The notes beneath the pieces were generated by a model. That model was not told the DNA's origin. It saw only the letters and a program-made list of their open reading frames with translations, and did not search any database. The position numbers were made by a program, and so were the translations under genes. A stretch of DNA of 53,376 nucleotides from the NCBI GenBank assembly GCA_020060385.1, contig JAGVAH010000039.1:1-53376 (forward strand), given 5' to 3'. Position 1 is the first letter of the stretch, and every line of letters starts with the position of its first letter. This DNA comes from Syntrophobacterales bacterium. GTDB taxonomy: Bacteria; Desulfobacterota; Desulfobaccia; Desulfobaccales; 0-14-0-80-60-11. Of the stretch, positions 25,349-34,794 are shown in pieces.

Positions 25349-27298
25349 TTAATCGCTCAATTTGGCCATAACATCGGTGCGTTGCAGCAAGTCTTTCCCC
25401 AGCAGCACCTTCACGGCCACCTCTCCCTGGAGTTTGGCGCTCTGCTCCAGCTGGGAATGGGGGAAGAACTGTTGGTTCAGATTCCGGGCCATCTTTTCCG
25501 CGCCGGGACGATAGTAGATGATGGTCTTTTCCGCCCCGAAGTCGATGTGATTGCCGATACAGGTGACGTTGAAACCTTCCTGGGAGAGCATGGCTCTGGC
25601 CTTGTGGGCCAGATTCTGGGCGCCGCTGCCATTGCGGATTTCGACGCCCCAGGTTTCCAATTCGACGGCGGTCAAATAGGGATGGTCACTGGCTTCCCGG
25701 GACGCAGTCTTGGTGGGGACCGCAGCTGCGGCCGGCAAGGCTGCCGGGGCTGGCGCTTTGGCTGGAGCCGCCGCCGGCGCGGGGGCAGTGGCGGCCGCGG
25801 CCGGTTTCAGTTGCTGGGGATCAGAGCCAAGGCCGGCGGCAACCTTCTCAGCCGCAGTCTCGGGTTCGCTGGCTAGGTCAGCAGAGGTTGAGCCATCCTT
25901 CCCCAGGACGATCTTGATGTCCGCACCCGGGGCGAACTCTTCCCCGATTGCCACTTTTGACTGGGGGAAAAACCTGGCGCTCAAGGTCCGGGCCACATCC
26001 TCCGATCCCTGGCGATAATAGATCACCGTATTTTCCACGCCGAACCCCTGGTAGTTGCCGATGTGCACCACCTTAAAACCCTCTGCGGTGAGCATGGAAC
26101 TGGTGCGGCTCGCCAGTCTGTAAGCGCCGGTGCCGTTGGCGACTTCAATGCCGCTATTGATCAGTCTATCAAGGACTGCGGCCATCTGGGTTTTTAACGA
26201 TTTGGGCCGTTCCCGGGTGGGGGCAGGAGTGGCATTCTTCACGGGGGCTGCGGCCTCCTGGGAAGGCGCCGGAGTCTGGTGGGTCCTGGCTTGAGGCTCA
26301 GCCAGAACCTTAGCCGCGGCCTTTTTCTGAACCCCTCGGGCGTCAGTCTTTGCCAAGGCCCTGGAAGATGGAGGTTCGCTCTTGGCCCGTTTCGCCGCTG
26401 AGGGCTTCTGAGACTGCGGTGATGCGGATTTCCCGGAGGGACCCAGGGCTGCTCCCTCATTGTGGCTTGAGGCCGCAGCCGGAACAGGCTGGGCCGCCAG
26501 TTTAATCGGCCCCGGGACTTTGATGGGGGAAGCGGCCGGGGTCGGTGGCTGGGATGCGGGCACGGCTGGCGCCGGTGTCAGGGATGGCGATCCAGGGCCT
26601 GAGTCCAAGGCAATGGGGGCGGCAGCCGCAGCCGGTTGCAGGTTTTGGGCGTACTGGGGTTGATCCCCTATGCCCAGGGCCACCATTACCTGCTGCATTT
26701 TTTTCTGGGCCGCCATTTCACCTTCCGCTTTTTGCCAGAGGCGAAGCGCCTCCTGGGAACGCCCCTGGCGGCACAGCAGAAGCCCCAAATTGTTGCGGAC
26801 CGTAAGGTTCTGGGGATTCTTGGCCAGGGCCTGGCGGAAACAGGCCTCCGCCTTTTCATATTGGCCGGTGAGATAATAGGAGAAACAGAGATTATTATTC
26901 AAGGCCTGGTTGGAGGGGTCCAGGGCTAGGGCCTGTTGATAGAGTTTTTGGGCCCGGTCAAATTCTCCCACTTCTTCGTAAGTGCGCGCCAGGGCATCCA
27001 AGACCTTTAGATTTCCAGTGTTTTCTTGGTGCGCGGCTTCCAGTTCCTTTAAGGCCAACTCCGGCCGCCCCATCAGTTTGAGGTAATGGGCATTGCGCAA
27101 GGATCTGGCGGCATCTCCCTGGGCCGGCCGGATTCCCGGTCCCCAAAGGCCTGCGCCATTGGAGTGCTGGCCGTATTCCGAGGTGGTGCGACTGCAGCCG
27201 GAACACCCCCAGAGGACCATGGCGCTAAAAACCCCGATGCCCATAATGGCGGCGAGGGCCAGTAACTTCACGGTTATCCCAGTTCTTGGTGTAATCAC
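25349..27298 (-). CDS. TPR protein with two LytR_C domains
   Basis: About 649 residues. GTG 27298 is chosen because GGAGGG lies eight bases ahead; the frame extends to 27319 from TTG. Order: N-terminal membrane segment (LLALAAIMGIGVFSAMVLWG) followed by CSGCS; four TPRs (about 55-190, e.g. KVLDALARTYEEVGEFDRAQ); a long Ala/Pro/Lys linker; LytR_C domain 1 (IEVANGTGAYRLASR); a second linker; LytR_C domain 2 (VEIRNGSGAQNLAHKARAML). LytR_C domains are thought to contact cell-wall or pilus components. Probably a periplasmic scaffold of the Tad-like machine. Confidence 0.85.
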   Translation of the reverse strand: MITPRTGITVKLLALAAIMGIGVFSAMVLWGCSGCSRTTSEYGQHSNGAGLWGPGIRPAQGDAARSLRNAHYLKLMGRPELALKELEAAHQENTGNLKVLDALARTYEEVGEFDRAQKLYQQALALDPSNQALNNNLCFSYYLTGQYEKAEACFRQALAKNPQNLTVRNNLGLLLCRQGRSQEALRLWQKAEGEMAAQKKMQQVMVALGIGDQPQYAQNLQPAAAAAPIALDSGPGSPSLTPAPAVPASQPPTPAASPIKVPGPIKLAAQPVPAAASSHNEGAALGPSGKSASPQSQKPSAAKRAKSEPPSSRALAKTDARGVQKKAAAKVLAEPQARTHQTPAPSQEAAAPVKNATPAPTRERPKSLKTQMAAVLDRLINSGIEVANGTGAYRLASRTSSMLTAEGFKVVHIGNYQGFGVENTVIYYRQGSEDVARTLSARFFPQSKVAIGEEFAPGADIKIVLGKDGSTSADLASEPETAAEKVAAGLGSDPQQLKPAAAATAPAPAAAPAKAPAPAALPAAAAVPTKTASREASDHPYLTAVELETWGVEIRNGSGAQNLAHKARAMLSQEGFNVTCIGNHIDFGAEKTIIYYRPGAEKMARNLNQQFFPHSQLEQSAKLQGEVAVKVLLGKDLLQRTDVMAKLSD

Positions 27299-27502
27299 TG
27301 CTCTACCCTCCGTAATCAAGCCCTGTTACTGGCTGAAGCTGCATGGGCCGCAACCTGCAAGGCCGGCCGCTATTGGTGACTAGGTCCAGTCGTTCATTAA
27401 ACCAGGGCGCCAGAGGTAACCCGGTTGAACCTGTAATTGCGCCCTATCTTCCCCCCTGCCAGGGGCATGGGGAAAGGGAAGTTCGATCAGTTGGTCCTGC
27501 TA

Positions 27503-27823
27503 TTATCTGCCGCCAGGAATAATGGAGAGGACGGGTCTCGGTCTCTCCTTTTCCTTGAAGCTCTTATCATAACGATTCTGCTCGTTCTGCGTGGCCTGGG
27601 GCCCCAGTCCCACCGGGGGCTTGGGATCCACCGCCTCCGGAGGATTGACCATCATCTCCAAGCGGTTGTAGGTCACGGAGCGGCCGTAATCCGCTTCCAT
27701 GGTCCGGGGCACGCCGTCCGCGGGGCCGGCGCAGCCCGCGCACCACCATAGAAGCATACCCAAAAGCAGGCCATGGGTTATCAGGAAGCGGTGTTTTTGT
27801 GGTCCTCTTATATGTTGGGTCAT
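27503..27823 (-). CDS. small lipoprotein-like component of the Tad-type locus
   Basis: A 106-residue protein with a signal segment LLLGMLLWWCAGCAG whose Cys could be lipidated, although the box is not canonical. A short conserved-looking core VTYNRLEMMVNPPEAVD follows. Small proteins with this core often lie next to RcpA/CpaC secretins in Tad loci. They may help secretin assembly, but that is inference. It starts 15 bases after the secretin gene and belongs to the same transcript. Confidence 0.7.
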   Translation of the reverse strand: MTQHIRGPQKHRFLITHGLLLGMLLWWCAGCAGPADGVPRTMEADYGRSVTYNRLEMMVNPPEAVDPKPPVGLGPQATQNEQNRYDKSFKEKERPRPVLSIIPGGR

Positions 27824-27838
27824 CTTTGCTCCCCCTGG

Positions 27839-29428
27839 CTATTGCACAGCTTTATGCCCGAAACCGGCGGGTAAGTTTAGCGGTGCGGGGGGCGGGTTGG
27901 AAGGTTTCTGTTTATTGCGGCCTTCCAGGGCCCCCAAGAGATAGGCTTCAAAGTCATCGGGGTCAATATATTTATCGGTGGGGAGTCGGGCCGCGGTGGT
28001 GGTCAACGGTTTCACCAGGCGCGGGGTCACCAGGACCACCAATTCCGTTTCATTCTTCTGGTAACTGCTGGACCGGAAGAGGGTGCCCAGGATGGGAATG
28101 TCGCCAAGTAACGGGAATTTATTAATCACGTTGCGGTGGGTGTCCGACAGCAAGCCGGCAATGGCGAAGGTCTGGCCGTCTTTGACCTCCACATGGGTGG
28201 CGGTGCGCCTCACTCTCAGACCCGGCACCTGAAAGCCGGAGATGATTACCGGCGCAGTGGTGAAATCCAATTCCGAGACCTCGGGGTTTACCTTGAGGGC
28301 GATCTTGCCCGCATCCAGCACCGTGGGAAGAAATTTCAAGGCTATCCCGTACGTTTTATATTCGATGGTAATAACTGAGCCGCCGGCGCCGGGTTGGGGC
28401 ACGGGCACGGGAAATTCCCCACCCGCCAGGAAAGAGGCTTCCTGGCCGCTGGTAGCCACCAGATTCGGCTCCGCCAGGATCCGGCCCAACCCCTGGGTCT
28501 TCAAAGCCTCAAAAAATGCGGTCCAGACCCAACTGCCGGTGGTCCAGCCGGCCATGGCGTTGACCGCGGTGGAAACCGTTTGGTCGATGGATATGGAGTT
28601 GAAGCCCCGGGCAAAGGAATTGAGGCCGGTGAGATTGTTCAACATACTGAGGACGAAGTTGCCCTGGTGGTCAGTGGCAAAGAAGTTGACGCCGATCCGC
28701 CGCCCCACATCCCGTTGGATCTCGGCGACCCGCACCTCCACCATCACCTGCTGCACGCCTCCCACATGCATAAGATTGATCACCCGGCCCTTTTCCTGGG
28801 TGCCTGAAGATGCCTGGGCGCCTCCACCTCCACCACCGGCGCCCCCGGTGGTGGTGCTCATGCTGATTCTACTGGCCTGAGGATCTTCCACCGCGCCGCC
28901 CCCACCGGACTTAATCCCCAAAAAGCCTTCTGCCACGGTGATGGCAGTCTGCTGGGCCGCGGGACTGGAGACCTCCCCGGAGAGGACCACCGAGATGCCT
29001 GCGGCCGCTACGCCGATCTTTTCATGGGGCAAAACCTGGTGCAGCTTTTCTTTCAGGAGAGAGATGTCCAGTTCCACGTTCACTTGGGTGGAAGTGAAGC
29101 GTTTGCCTTTTCCCCAGAGGATGATGTTGGTCACCCCGGGGGCCAGGCCGTTGATATAGATTTCGCGCTCGGAAATCACCACGATATCGGCGATATCGGG
29201 ATTGGCCACCGAGATGCGGGTAACGGGGAAAGGCGTTTTCACCACCTTGGAACTCCCCACCCGCAGGCGCAATATTTGTTTTATCTCCTGGTCCCGCATC
29301 CTCTCCAGCAGGTCGGCGCCCCAGGCCGGTCCCCACCCGGCCCAGAGGCACAAAACCATACCCAGGAGAACCCCCCCCCATAACCTGGCCGTGGCGGCTT
29401 TCCACTCCAGGTTGGTTCTCTTAGTCAT
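27839..29428 (-). CDS. Tad-type outer-membrane secretin (RcpA/CpaC family)
   Basis: Outer-membrane ring through which Flp-type pili emerge. The 529-residue protein has a signal peptide ending AWGAD. An N-terminal pilus-assembly domain follows (GSSKVVKTPFPVTRISVANP, DIVVISEREIYINGLAPGVTN), then a BON-like segment with a Gly-rich loop (about 175-205). The secretin domain covers about 240-480 (VEVRVAEIQRDVGRRIGVNF, FLAGGEFPVPVPQPG, and the closing FPLLGDIPILGTLFRS and ELVVLVTPRLV). AAGGAAA precedes ATG. The usual neighbour CpaB/RcpC is missing. Confidence 0.94.
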   Translation of the reverse strand: MTKRTNLEWKAATARLWGGVLLGMVLCLWAGWGPAWGADLLERMRDQEIKQILRLRVGSSKVVKTPFPVTRISVANPDIADIVVISEREIYINGLAPGVTNIILWGKGKRFTSTQVNVELDISLLKEKLHQVLPHEKIGVAAAGISVVLSGEVSSPAAQQTAITVAEGFLGIKSGGGGAVEDPQASRISMSTTTGGAGGGGGGAQASSGTQEKGRVINLMHVGGVQQVMVEVRVAEIQRDVGRRIGVNFFATDHQGNFVLSMLNNLTGLNSFARGFNSISIDQTVSTAVNAMAGWTTGSWVWTAFFEALKTQGLGRILAEPNLVATSGQEASFLAGGEFPVPVPQPGAGGSVITIEYKTYGIALKFLPTVLDAGKIALKVNPEVSELDFTTAPVIISGFQVPGLRVRRTATHVEVKDGQTFAIAGLLSDTHRNVINKFPLLGDIPILGTLFRSSSYQKNETELVVLVTPRLVKPLTTTAARLPTDKYIDPDDFEAYLLGALEGRNKQKPSNPPPAPLNLPAGFGHKAVQ

Positions 29429-30280
29429 CTTTACATTTCCTTATATTTATTTCTAGACGTTTCGGTCCTTCTATAAAACAACTTTAAAAAATCTCAACCC
29501 ATTTTAATTTTGGTAAACATTCAATGTCAATCAATTTATTAATCCTAACTAAAATTATTAAAATCTGGTTTGATATTTTTATTCTCGGTTCCAAAAATCG
29601 GATGACAGTTGTCGCTATTCTGTCCGTTTAAAAATGGGTTCTCTATTGGCATCTCTTTCCCTCTTTGATGCGCGGCCGGGGTGAAAAAGTTAACGGGAAA
29701 TTGAAAATCCGTACCCTGGTAGTTGCCTCGAAAATGACAACCGGGTTGGGATACTTTCTTTCATTGAAGAGGAAATGACATAAATTGGGGACGGGAGAAT
29801 CCTGGCAGCAATGGCCCCACGATACGGAGGGTATTTGGTCCAAGAATACGAAAGTTGCTTGCCCCTTGGACATAACCGCGTCCCCTTGGTGATGGTCGCC
29901 TAGCCCTAAACCTTATGGAGTCTTGCTTTCCCGGATCATAATAGCATCCGGCAACCTCGATGATGGTAGATGCTTTACTATCAAGCCCCCACCTGCCGCG
30001 CTCCTCCAGAGGTATGTTGTGTTTTTTGCCATTATAATAAAGTGTTATAAAACAGCGGGGCCTTTTCCATGATATTTCTATCCGCCTTGAGAGTTATACA
30101 AGATTCGAGCCAAAGGGCCGGTCAGATGGGGAAATGGTGCCCGGCCGGAGAGGAGGCAGGCTGTTGCTGGCGCTTGGGGTGTACCGGGGTTGACTGATTA
30201 GCTGGGGGGGTTGCTGGGGGCAGGGGCAATAACCGGGAAAATGTCAAGATAATTGACCCTAGTCAGATTTCCGACACTTT
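29429..30280. other. 852-base spacer in the Tad-like locus
   Basis: The left third is AT-rich and holds the secretin promoter (29502-29530). A TATAAT-like box (ATTATA on plus, 30031-30036) faces the same way further up. A 76-codon minus-strand frame at 29643-29873 has an AAGGGGA site but no family features. I looked for a Flp prepilin (GxxxxEY motif) and found none. Confidence 0.5.
29502..29530 (-). promoter_or_regulatory. candidate sigma-70 promoter for the secretin operon
   Basis: On the minus strand a consensus TTGACA, 17 bases, then TTAAAA, in an AT-rich stretch about 75 bases ahead of the secretin start. Confidence 0.55.
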
Positions 30281-30832
30281 TTAATAATGCAGCCCCCGCC
30301 AATAGAGAACCGCCATGCCCAGGGCCATGGCCACTGCATAGGGTATCTTCTGTTGGGGAAGAGACTCTCCGGGGGGTGTCGTGCCGGGGGCAGGGCCGCG
30401 CCCCCATCTGCGCAGGTAATTCCAAACTTGGCGCAGGTAGGACCAGAGGACCCCCCGCCATCCCAGGACCAGCAGGATTAAAAGTCCCCCGCAAATCCCC
30501 ATGTAGAGAAAGAGAAAGAAGGTGTGTTGGGGGCCCAGCCAGGCCCCCAGCGCGGCCAGGGCCTTGACGTCCCCTGCGCCCATGCCCCGCAGCAGATAAG
30601 GCATGATCAGGAGGCCGAAGCCCAGGGCCAGGCCCAGGAATCCGGACCAGAGCCCGGCCCAGCCAAAAAACCCCAATTGAAAGCCCAGGCCGGCCACGGC
30701 GGTTCCCAAGGTCAGGTAATTGGGAATGCGCTGCGTCCTGATATCCCCCCAGGCCATCCAGATGGAGAGCAAAAGGGGGAGCAGCAAAGAAACATTACTG
30801 CCCAGCCAGGGGGCAAGGTCGGTGGATGTCAC
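30281..30832 (-). CDS. A24 prepilin peptidase (TadV/CpaA family)
   Basis: Membrane aspartyl protease that processes Flp-type prepilins. Two catalytic Asp motifs are present: GDIRTQRIPN (Asp near residue 30) and GMGAGDVKA (GxGD, Asp near 88). There are about six hydrophobic segments and a basic cytoplasmic region near the C-terminus (RQVWNYLRRWGRG). GTG 30832 is preferred, with GGAGG seven bases upstream; the frame is open to ATG 30907, but that extension is hydrophilic and not family-like. Its pilin substrate is not in the window. Confidence 0.88.
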   Translation of the reverse strand: MTSTDLAPWLGSNVSLLLPLLLSIWMAWGDIRTQRIPNYLTLGTAVAGLGFQLGFFGWAGLWSGFLGLALGFGLLIMPYLLRGMGAGDVKALAALGAWLGPQHTFFLFLYMGICGGLLILLVLGWRGVLWSYLRQVWNYLRRWGRGPAPGTTPPGESLPQQKIPYAVAMALGMAVLYWRGLHY

Positions 30833-31033
30833 GCACAACCTCCGGAAGGACGGAACCTCATCCCAGACGAAATTTTGACGGTCGCGGTAGCAAACATGCC
30901 TGGACAACTTATCGGCATTCCCGCTTTCTTCTTGATTGATCTCGGCAAATCCGGGACCCTGGCGGCCAGGAGGAACTCTGCCACCAAGGTCCCGAATTTA
31001 AAGGGCAGGGGGTGAGAGGCGCAGCGGCTTTTC

Positions 31034-31597
31034 TCAGGATTCCGGGGCGCGGCGGTCCCGGCCCAGGACATCGCAGACCATGACCACCAGGTCGCTGCTC
31101 CGGCCGGTGAAGTCCTTGACCAGGTCTTCGAAGACCGCCTTCACCGAGAAGCCGGCCCGTTTGAACGCGGTCAAGGCCCCCTGGGCCTGGAAGTGGATCT
31201 CGGCGATCAGCTTTTCCAGGCCGAATTCTCCCGCCAGTTCCACCAGCTCATTGATGAGCAGGGTGCCCAGGCCCTTGTTCTGGTAGTCTTTGGCCACCAC
31301 CACCCGCACATTGCCCAAGTGGCGCTTCCAACCCATCCGGCGCATATGCAAGGTGCCGTCGCCCACGATCCGGCCATCCACTTCGGCCAGCAAGGGGAAG
31401 GCCCGCTGATAGTCGATGTTGTTCACCCAGCGGTCAATGACCGCCGCATCCCGCACGTCGCTGCGCAGGAAGAGGAGGTCTTTTTCGTCGAGTCCCCGGA
31501 AAAAAGCCAGCAGCTTTTCCCGGTCCTCCTTCACCATGGGCCGCAGAGTCACCCGGGTGCCGTCTTTGAGCACCCCTTCTTTGGAATAAGGCACCAT
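31034..31597 (-). CDS. GNAT family N-acetyltransferase
   Basis: A 187-residue acetyltransferase. Acetyl-CoA-binding motif A is VRVVVAKDYQNKGLGTLLIN (Q-x-x-G-x-G type); the following motif B is GALTAFKRAGF. The N-terminus DGTRVTLRPMVKEDREKLLAF is typical of GNATs related to acetyl-CoA synthetase-modifying enzymes. Substrate unknown. It stands between the prepilin peptidase and an aldo/keto reductase remnant. Confidence 0.88.
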   Translation of the reverse strand: MVPYSKEGVLKDGTRVTLRPMVKEDREKLLAFFRGLDEKDLLFLRSDVRDAAVIDRWVNNIDYQRAFPLLAEVDGRIVGDGTLHMRRMGWKRHLGNVRVVVAKDYQNKGLGTLLINELVELAGEFGLEKLIAEIHFQAQGALTAFKRAGFSVKAVFEDLVKDFTGRSSDLVVMVCDVLGRDRRAPES

Positions 31598-31662
31598 CTT
31601 GCCCCCTCAGTTTGGATGTTACGGTTAGCAGTCAGCTTGCCACCACCAGGGTGAGATCCCCC

Positions 31663-31815
31663 TCACAGGTTCAACAGCTTCATCATGGCTGCGGGATAGC
31701 GTGGGCCCACAACCATGCCCCGGGGGGCCGCTTCCTCCAGGCGCTCCAGGTCGGCCCTGGTCAGGACGATTTATAGCGCCCCCAGGTTTTCTTTAAGATA
31801 GCCCCGCTTTTTCAT
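31663..31815 (-). pseudogene. C-terminal remnant of an aldo/keto reductase
   Basis: Reading from ATG 31815: MKKRGYLKENLGAL, a TAA stop, then in the same frame IVLTRADLERLEEAAPRG and MVVGPRYPAAMMKLLNL to TGA. The segment matches the last 45-50 residues of aldo/keto reductases (family pattern YLEENLGAL...LEAAFPPG...GERYPEAMM). The rest of the gene is gone, and the internal stop shows decay. Confidence 0.75.
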
Positions 31816-31828
31816 GCCTCCATCCTCT

Positions 31829-32575
31829 TCACATCCCCTGGGCCAATCTCTCCGCCAGGAAAGGGGGCAGGCCCGCGTCCAGGATGCGGCGCTGGGCCCC
31901 GGCAATATCATAGGGCACGGACTTGAAATGGATGGAAAACTCCTCCCCGTCGAAAATGGCGTACGCGGCCTCCGGGTTGCCGTCCCGGGGCTGGCCCACG
32001 CTGCCGGGATTGATCAGGTAATGGGCGTCCCGGGCCAGAGCGACCTTGGGTTGTTTTATTTCCTTTAAAGCCACCGTGCCCCGGATATCCCGGATCCACA
32101 AGGCCCGGCGATGGGTATGTCCAAAAAAACAGACTCTCAATTTTGCCTGCTTGGCCATTTCTTTGAAGACCCGTTTCCCCTGAAAGTGATAGGCGATATA
32201 AGTGTCGGTGCTGGTGGGGGTGCCGTGGCAGGCGAGAAAACGTCCCCCCAGCTCCTGGGTCAAGGGCATGGCCTCCAAGAATTTCCGCAGCCCCGGGTGA
32301 ATCTGCTCCCGGGACCACAACAAGGCTTGGTGGGCGATGATATTGAAGTGCTCGGCCCGCTCCGGCTCCAGCAGGGCCAGGTCGTGGTTCCCGGCCAGAT
32401 TAACCAGGTGCGGGGTTTGCAGAATCAGTTCCAGACATTCGTTGGGACTGGCGTTATAACCCACCAGGTCCCCCAGGTTGAGGACGGCCTCCACCTCCTC
32501 CCCGCGGATGGCCGCGAGTACGCTCTCCAGGGCCTCCAAATTGCTATGGATATCGGCGATGATGGCCAGACGCAT
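31829..32575 (-). CDS. metallophosphoesterase (YfcE/MJ0936-like)
   Basis: A 248-residue calcineurin-like phosphoesterase. Metal-binding motifs in order: IADIHSNLEAL (D-x-H), LNLGDLVGYN (GD), LAGNHDLAL (GNH), ACHGTPTSTD (H) and FFGHTHRRAL (GHTH). INPGSVGQPRDGNPEAAYAI is typical of the YfcE-like branch. No signal peptide. Substrate unknown; phosphodiesterase activity is usual. Divergent from the RNase II-family gene. Confidence 0.92.
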   Translation of the reverse strand: MRLAIIADIHSNLEALESVLAAIRGEEVEAVLNLGDLVGYNASPNECLELILQTPHLVNLAGNHDLALLEPERAEHFNIIAHQALLWSREQIHPGLRKFLEAMPLTQELGGRFLACHGTPTSTDTYIAYHFQGKRVFKEMAKQAKLRVCFFGHTHRRALWIRDIRGTVALKEIKQPKVALARDAHYLINPGSVGQPRDGNPEAAYAIFDGEEFSIHFKSVPYDIAGAQRRILDAGLPPFLAERLAQGM

Positions 32576-32585
32576 ATTAAAAACA

Positions 32586-32614
32586 GGTTTTCGGTTTTCG
32601 GTTTACTGTTTTCT
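32586..32614. repeat. period-7 tandem repeat, GGTTTTC family
   Basis: GGTTTTC, GGTTTTC, GGTTTAC, TGTTTTC just upstream of the phosphoesterase start. Inverted relative to the array at 32716-32739 on the other side of the spacer. Confidence 0.8.
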
Positions 32615-32715
32615 GCGAAAAACGGTAATCAACGGATGGTATTCGCTAATAGCCTCTTTCTTCTAAATTACTTTATATCATGGGTTCGAGCCAGATAGAA
32701 TCACTGAAGAATTTA

Positions 32716-32739
32716 ACAGAAAACAGAAAACAGAAAACC
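32716..32739. repeat. period-7 tandem repeat, GAAAACA family
   Basis: Three exact heptamers of GAAAACA upstream of the RNase II-family gene. A further array of this word is at 46402-46421. Confidence 0.85.
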
Positions 32740-32799
32740 ATCTTCCCTCGCCTTCCTTGACCATTCCCCGGGATTCTGGTACTTTTGCCCCACCTTATC

Positions 32800-34788
32800 A
32801 TGGAACCCGGCTATTTAGTAGAATTCTTCGACCAGAGACGCATCCTCTGCGGGATCATCCTGGAGCTGAAGGGGGAGCGCTTACATGTCCTGGCCCAGAC
32901 CAACCGGGAGATGACCCTGGCCCGGAAACGGGTGCTCCATGCCTGCCCCAGCCCCCTTTCTCCCCAACTCCCCCGGCAGCAACTCCTGGCCCACCTGGAG
33001 GAAACCGCCCGCAAACGGGAGGCCTTAAAGGACTCCATCCGCCTGGAAGAAATCTGGGAACTGCTGGCCCAGGAGGCCCAGGCCTTGAGCGGGGCGGAGA
33101 TGGCCGACCTCTGGTTTGCCGGGGAAGCCACTGCCGATCAAAAGGCGGCCCTGGAGAGGGCCTTGTTGGCGGATCGCTTCCTCTTTAAATATAAAGACGA
33201 CCTCTGGGCGCCCAATCCCCCGGAGACGGTGGCCAGCCTCCAGGAACAGTGGCAGCGGGAGCAGGAGCGCCTCCGGGAAATGGAGGCCGCGGCCGCCTGG
33301 CTCCGGGCCCTGTGGGACGGGGAAAAGGCCCCGGAGCCCCAGGGCAAAGGGCAGCTACTGGAGCTTTTACGGAACATGGCCGTATGGGGACCCGAGGCCC
33401 CGGACTATGCCCAGGGGAAGGCCTACCTGGAAAAGGCCCGCCTCACCGCGCCGGACGCGCCCTTTCTTCTCCTGGTGCGCCTGGGGGTCTTCCAGGAAGA
33501 CGAAAACCTGGACCTCCACCGCCTGGAGGTGCCCCGGGAATTCCCGGGGGAGACCCGGGATCAGGCCCTTAATCTCTGCCGCCGTCCCCCGCCGGACCCT
33601 TATGTCGCCCAGCGCCTGGACCTCACCGCCTGGCCCTGTTTTACCATCGACGGAGAGCGCACCCGGGATTTCGACGACGCCCTCAGCCTGGAAGAAGTGC
33701 CGGCAGGCTGGCGCCTGGGAGTGCATATCGCGGATGTATCCTCCCTGGTGGCGCCGGACACCCTCCTGGACCAGGAGGCCCAGGAGCGGTCCACCTCCAT
33801 CTACCTGCCGGAACACCGCCTGCCTATGCTGCCGGAGGAGATCTCGGAGGACGTGCTCAGTCTCCTGGCCAGCCAGGAACGCCCGGCCCTGAGCTTCCTG
33901 GTCACCCTCAGCCCGGCGGCGGAAATCCTCGACTGGGAAATCCGTCCCAGCCGCATCCGGGTCCAGCAGCGGCTGACCTACCAGGAAGTGGACCTGCTTT
34001 TGCCCCAAGATCCGCAACTCACCAACCTTTCCCGGTTGACCACTCTCCTCAAGGAGCGCCGCCTGGCCCAGGGGGGCTATGAGCTGAAGCTCCCCGAGGT
34101 GTGGGTGGCCTTCACCCCCCAGGGGGAGATTCAGGTAACCGTGGAGGACCAGGAGACTCCGGCCCGCTCCCTGGTGGCGGAGGCCATGGTCCTGGCCAAC
34201 TGGCTGGCGGCCCGGTTCCTGGCGGAGCAAAAGGTGCCCGCGATTTTCCGCAGCCAGCCCGAGCCCCGGGAAGCCATCAACCGGGAGGAACCCAAGGGCC
34301 TCCTGGAACTCTACCGGGACCGCCGCCGCTTGAGCCGGGTGGTCATGGACCTTACGCCCCAGCCCCATTGGGGCTTGGGATTGGCGCACTACACCCTGGC
34401 CACTTCCCCCATCCGCCGCTACCTGGACCTGGTGATCCACCGGCAGCTTTTGGCCCATGTATGCGCGGCCCCCTTACCCTATAATCCCGAAGAGCTGGGA
34501 CGGATTCTCACCGCCATCGAGCCGGCCATGAGACGGGCCGGCCTCCTCAAGACCCGGCGCCTGCGCTATTGGCTGCTGAAATACCTGGCCGCCCGGGTGG
34601 GGCAGAAAAAAGAGGCCCTGGTCCTGGAAGCCCTGCCCCACCGCTACCGCCTCCTCTTTGCCGATATCCTCCTGGAAGTCTTCCTGCCCGCGCCCGCCAC
34701 CTTGACCCTCACCCCCGGGGACCTGGTCCTGGTGCGCCTGGATCGAGTGTTGCCGAGGGAAGACCAAATAAAGATCTCTTTGGCGTAA
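32800..34788 (+). CDS. RNase II/RNB-domain exoribonuclease
   Basis: 3'-5' exoribonuclease family protein, about 662 residues. The N-terminal 250 residues hold divergent cold-shock-like and helical regions. The RNB catalytic domain spans about 275-590: FTIDGERTRDFDDALSLEEV (four catalytic Asp near 285), LGVHIADVSSLV, YLPEHRLPMLPEEISEDV, and HYTLATSPIRRYLDLVIHRQ. The C-terminal S1-like strand region is short (about 60 residues). ATG 32800 (MEPGYLVEFF) is preferred over TTG 32785. It is closer to the shorter RNB proteins of deltaproteobacteria and cyanobacteria than to E. coli RNase R. Confidence 0.9.
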   Translation: MEPGYLVEFFDQRRILCGIILELKGERLHVLAQTNREMTLARKRVLHACPSPLSPQLPRQQLLAHLEETARKREALKDSIRLEEIWELLAQEAQALSGAEMADLWFAGEATADQKAALERALLADRFLFKYKDDLWAPNPPETVASLQEQWQREQERLREMEAAAAWLRALWDGEKAPEPQGKGQLLELLRNMAVWGPEAPDYAQGKAYLEKARLTAPDAPFLLLVRLGVFQEDENLDLHRLEVPREFPGETRDQALNLCRRPPPDPYVAQRLDLTAWPCFTIDGERTRDFDDALSLEEVPAGWRLGVHIADVSSLVAPDTLLDQEAQERSTSIYLPEHRLPMLPEEISEDVLSLLASQERPALSFLVTLSPAAEILDWEIRPSRIRVQQRLTYQEVDLLLPQDPQLTNLSRLTTLLKERRLAQGGYELKLPEVWVAFTPQGEIQVTVEDQETPARSLVAEAMVLANWLAARFLAEQKVPAIFRSQPEPREAINREEPKGLLELYRDRRRLSRVVMDLTPQPHWGLGLAHYTLATSPIRRYLDLVIHRQLLAHVCAAPLPYNPEELGRILTAIEPAMRRAGLLKTRRLRYWLLKYLAARVGQKKEALVLEALPHRYRLLFADILLEVFLPAPATLTLTPGDLVLVRLDRVLPREDQIKISLA

Positions 34789-34794
34789 AAAGAT

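Noticed and set aside
29643-29873. 76-codon minus-strand frame with AAGGGGA upstream in the Tad-like spacer
   Set aside because: No signal, no pilin motif, irregular codon use; not a Flp prepilin.
32682-32694. GGTTCGAGCC resembling a tRNA T-loop
   Set aside because: The surrounding sequence cannot form acceptor, D or anticodon stems.
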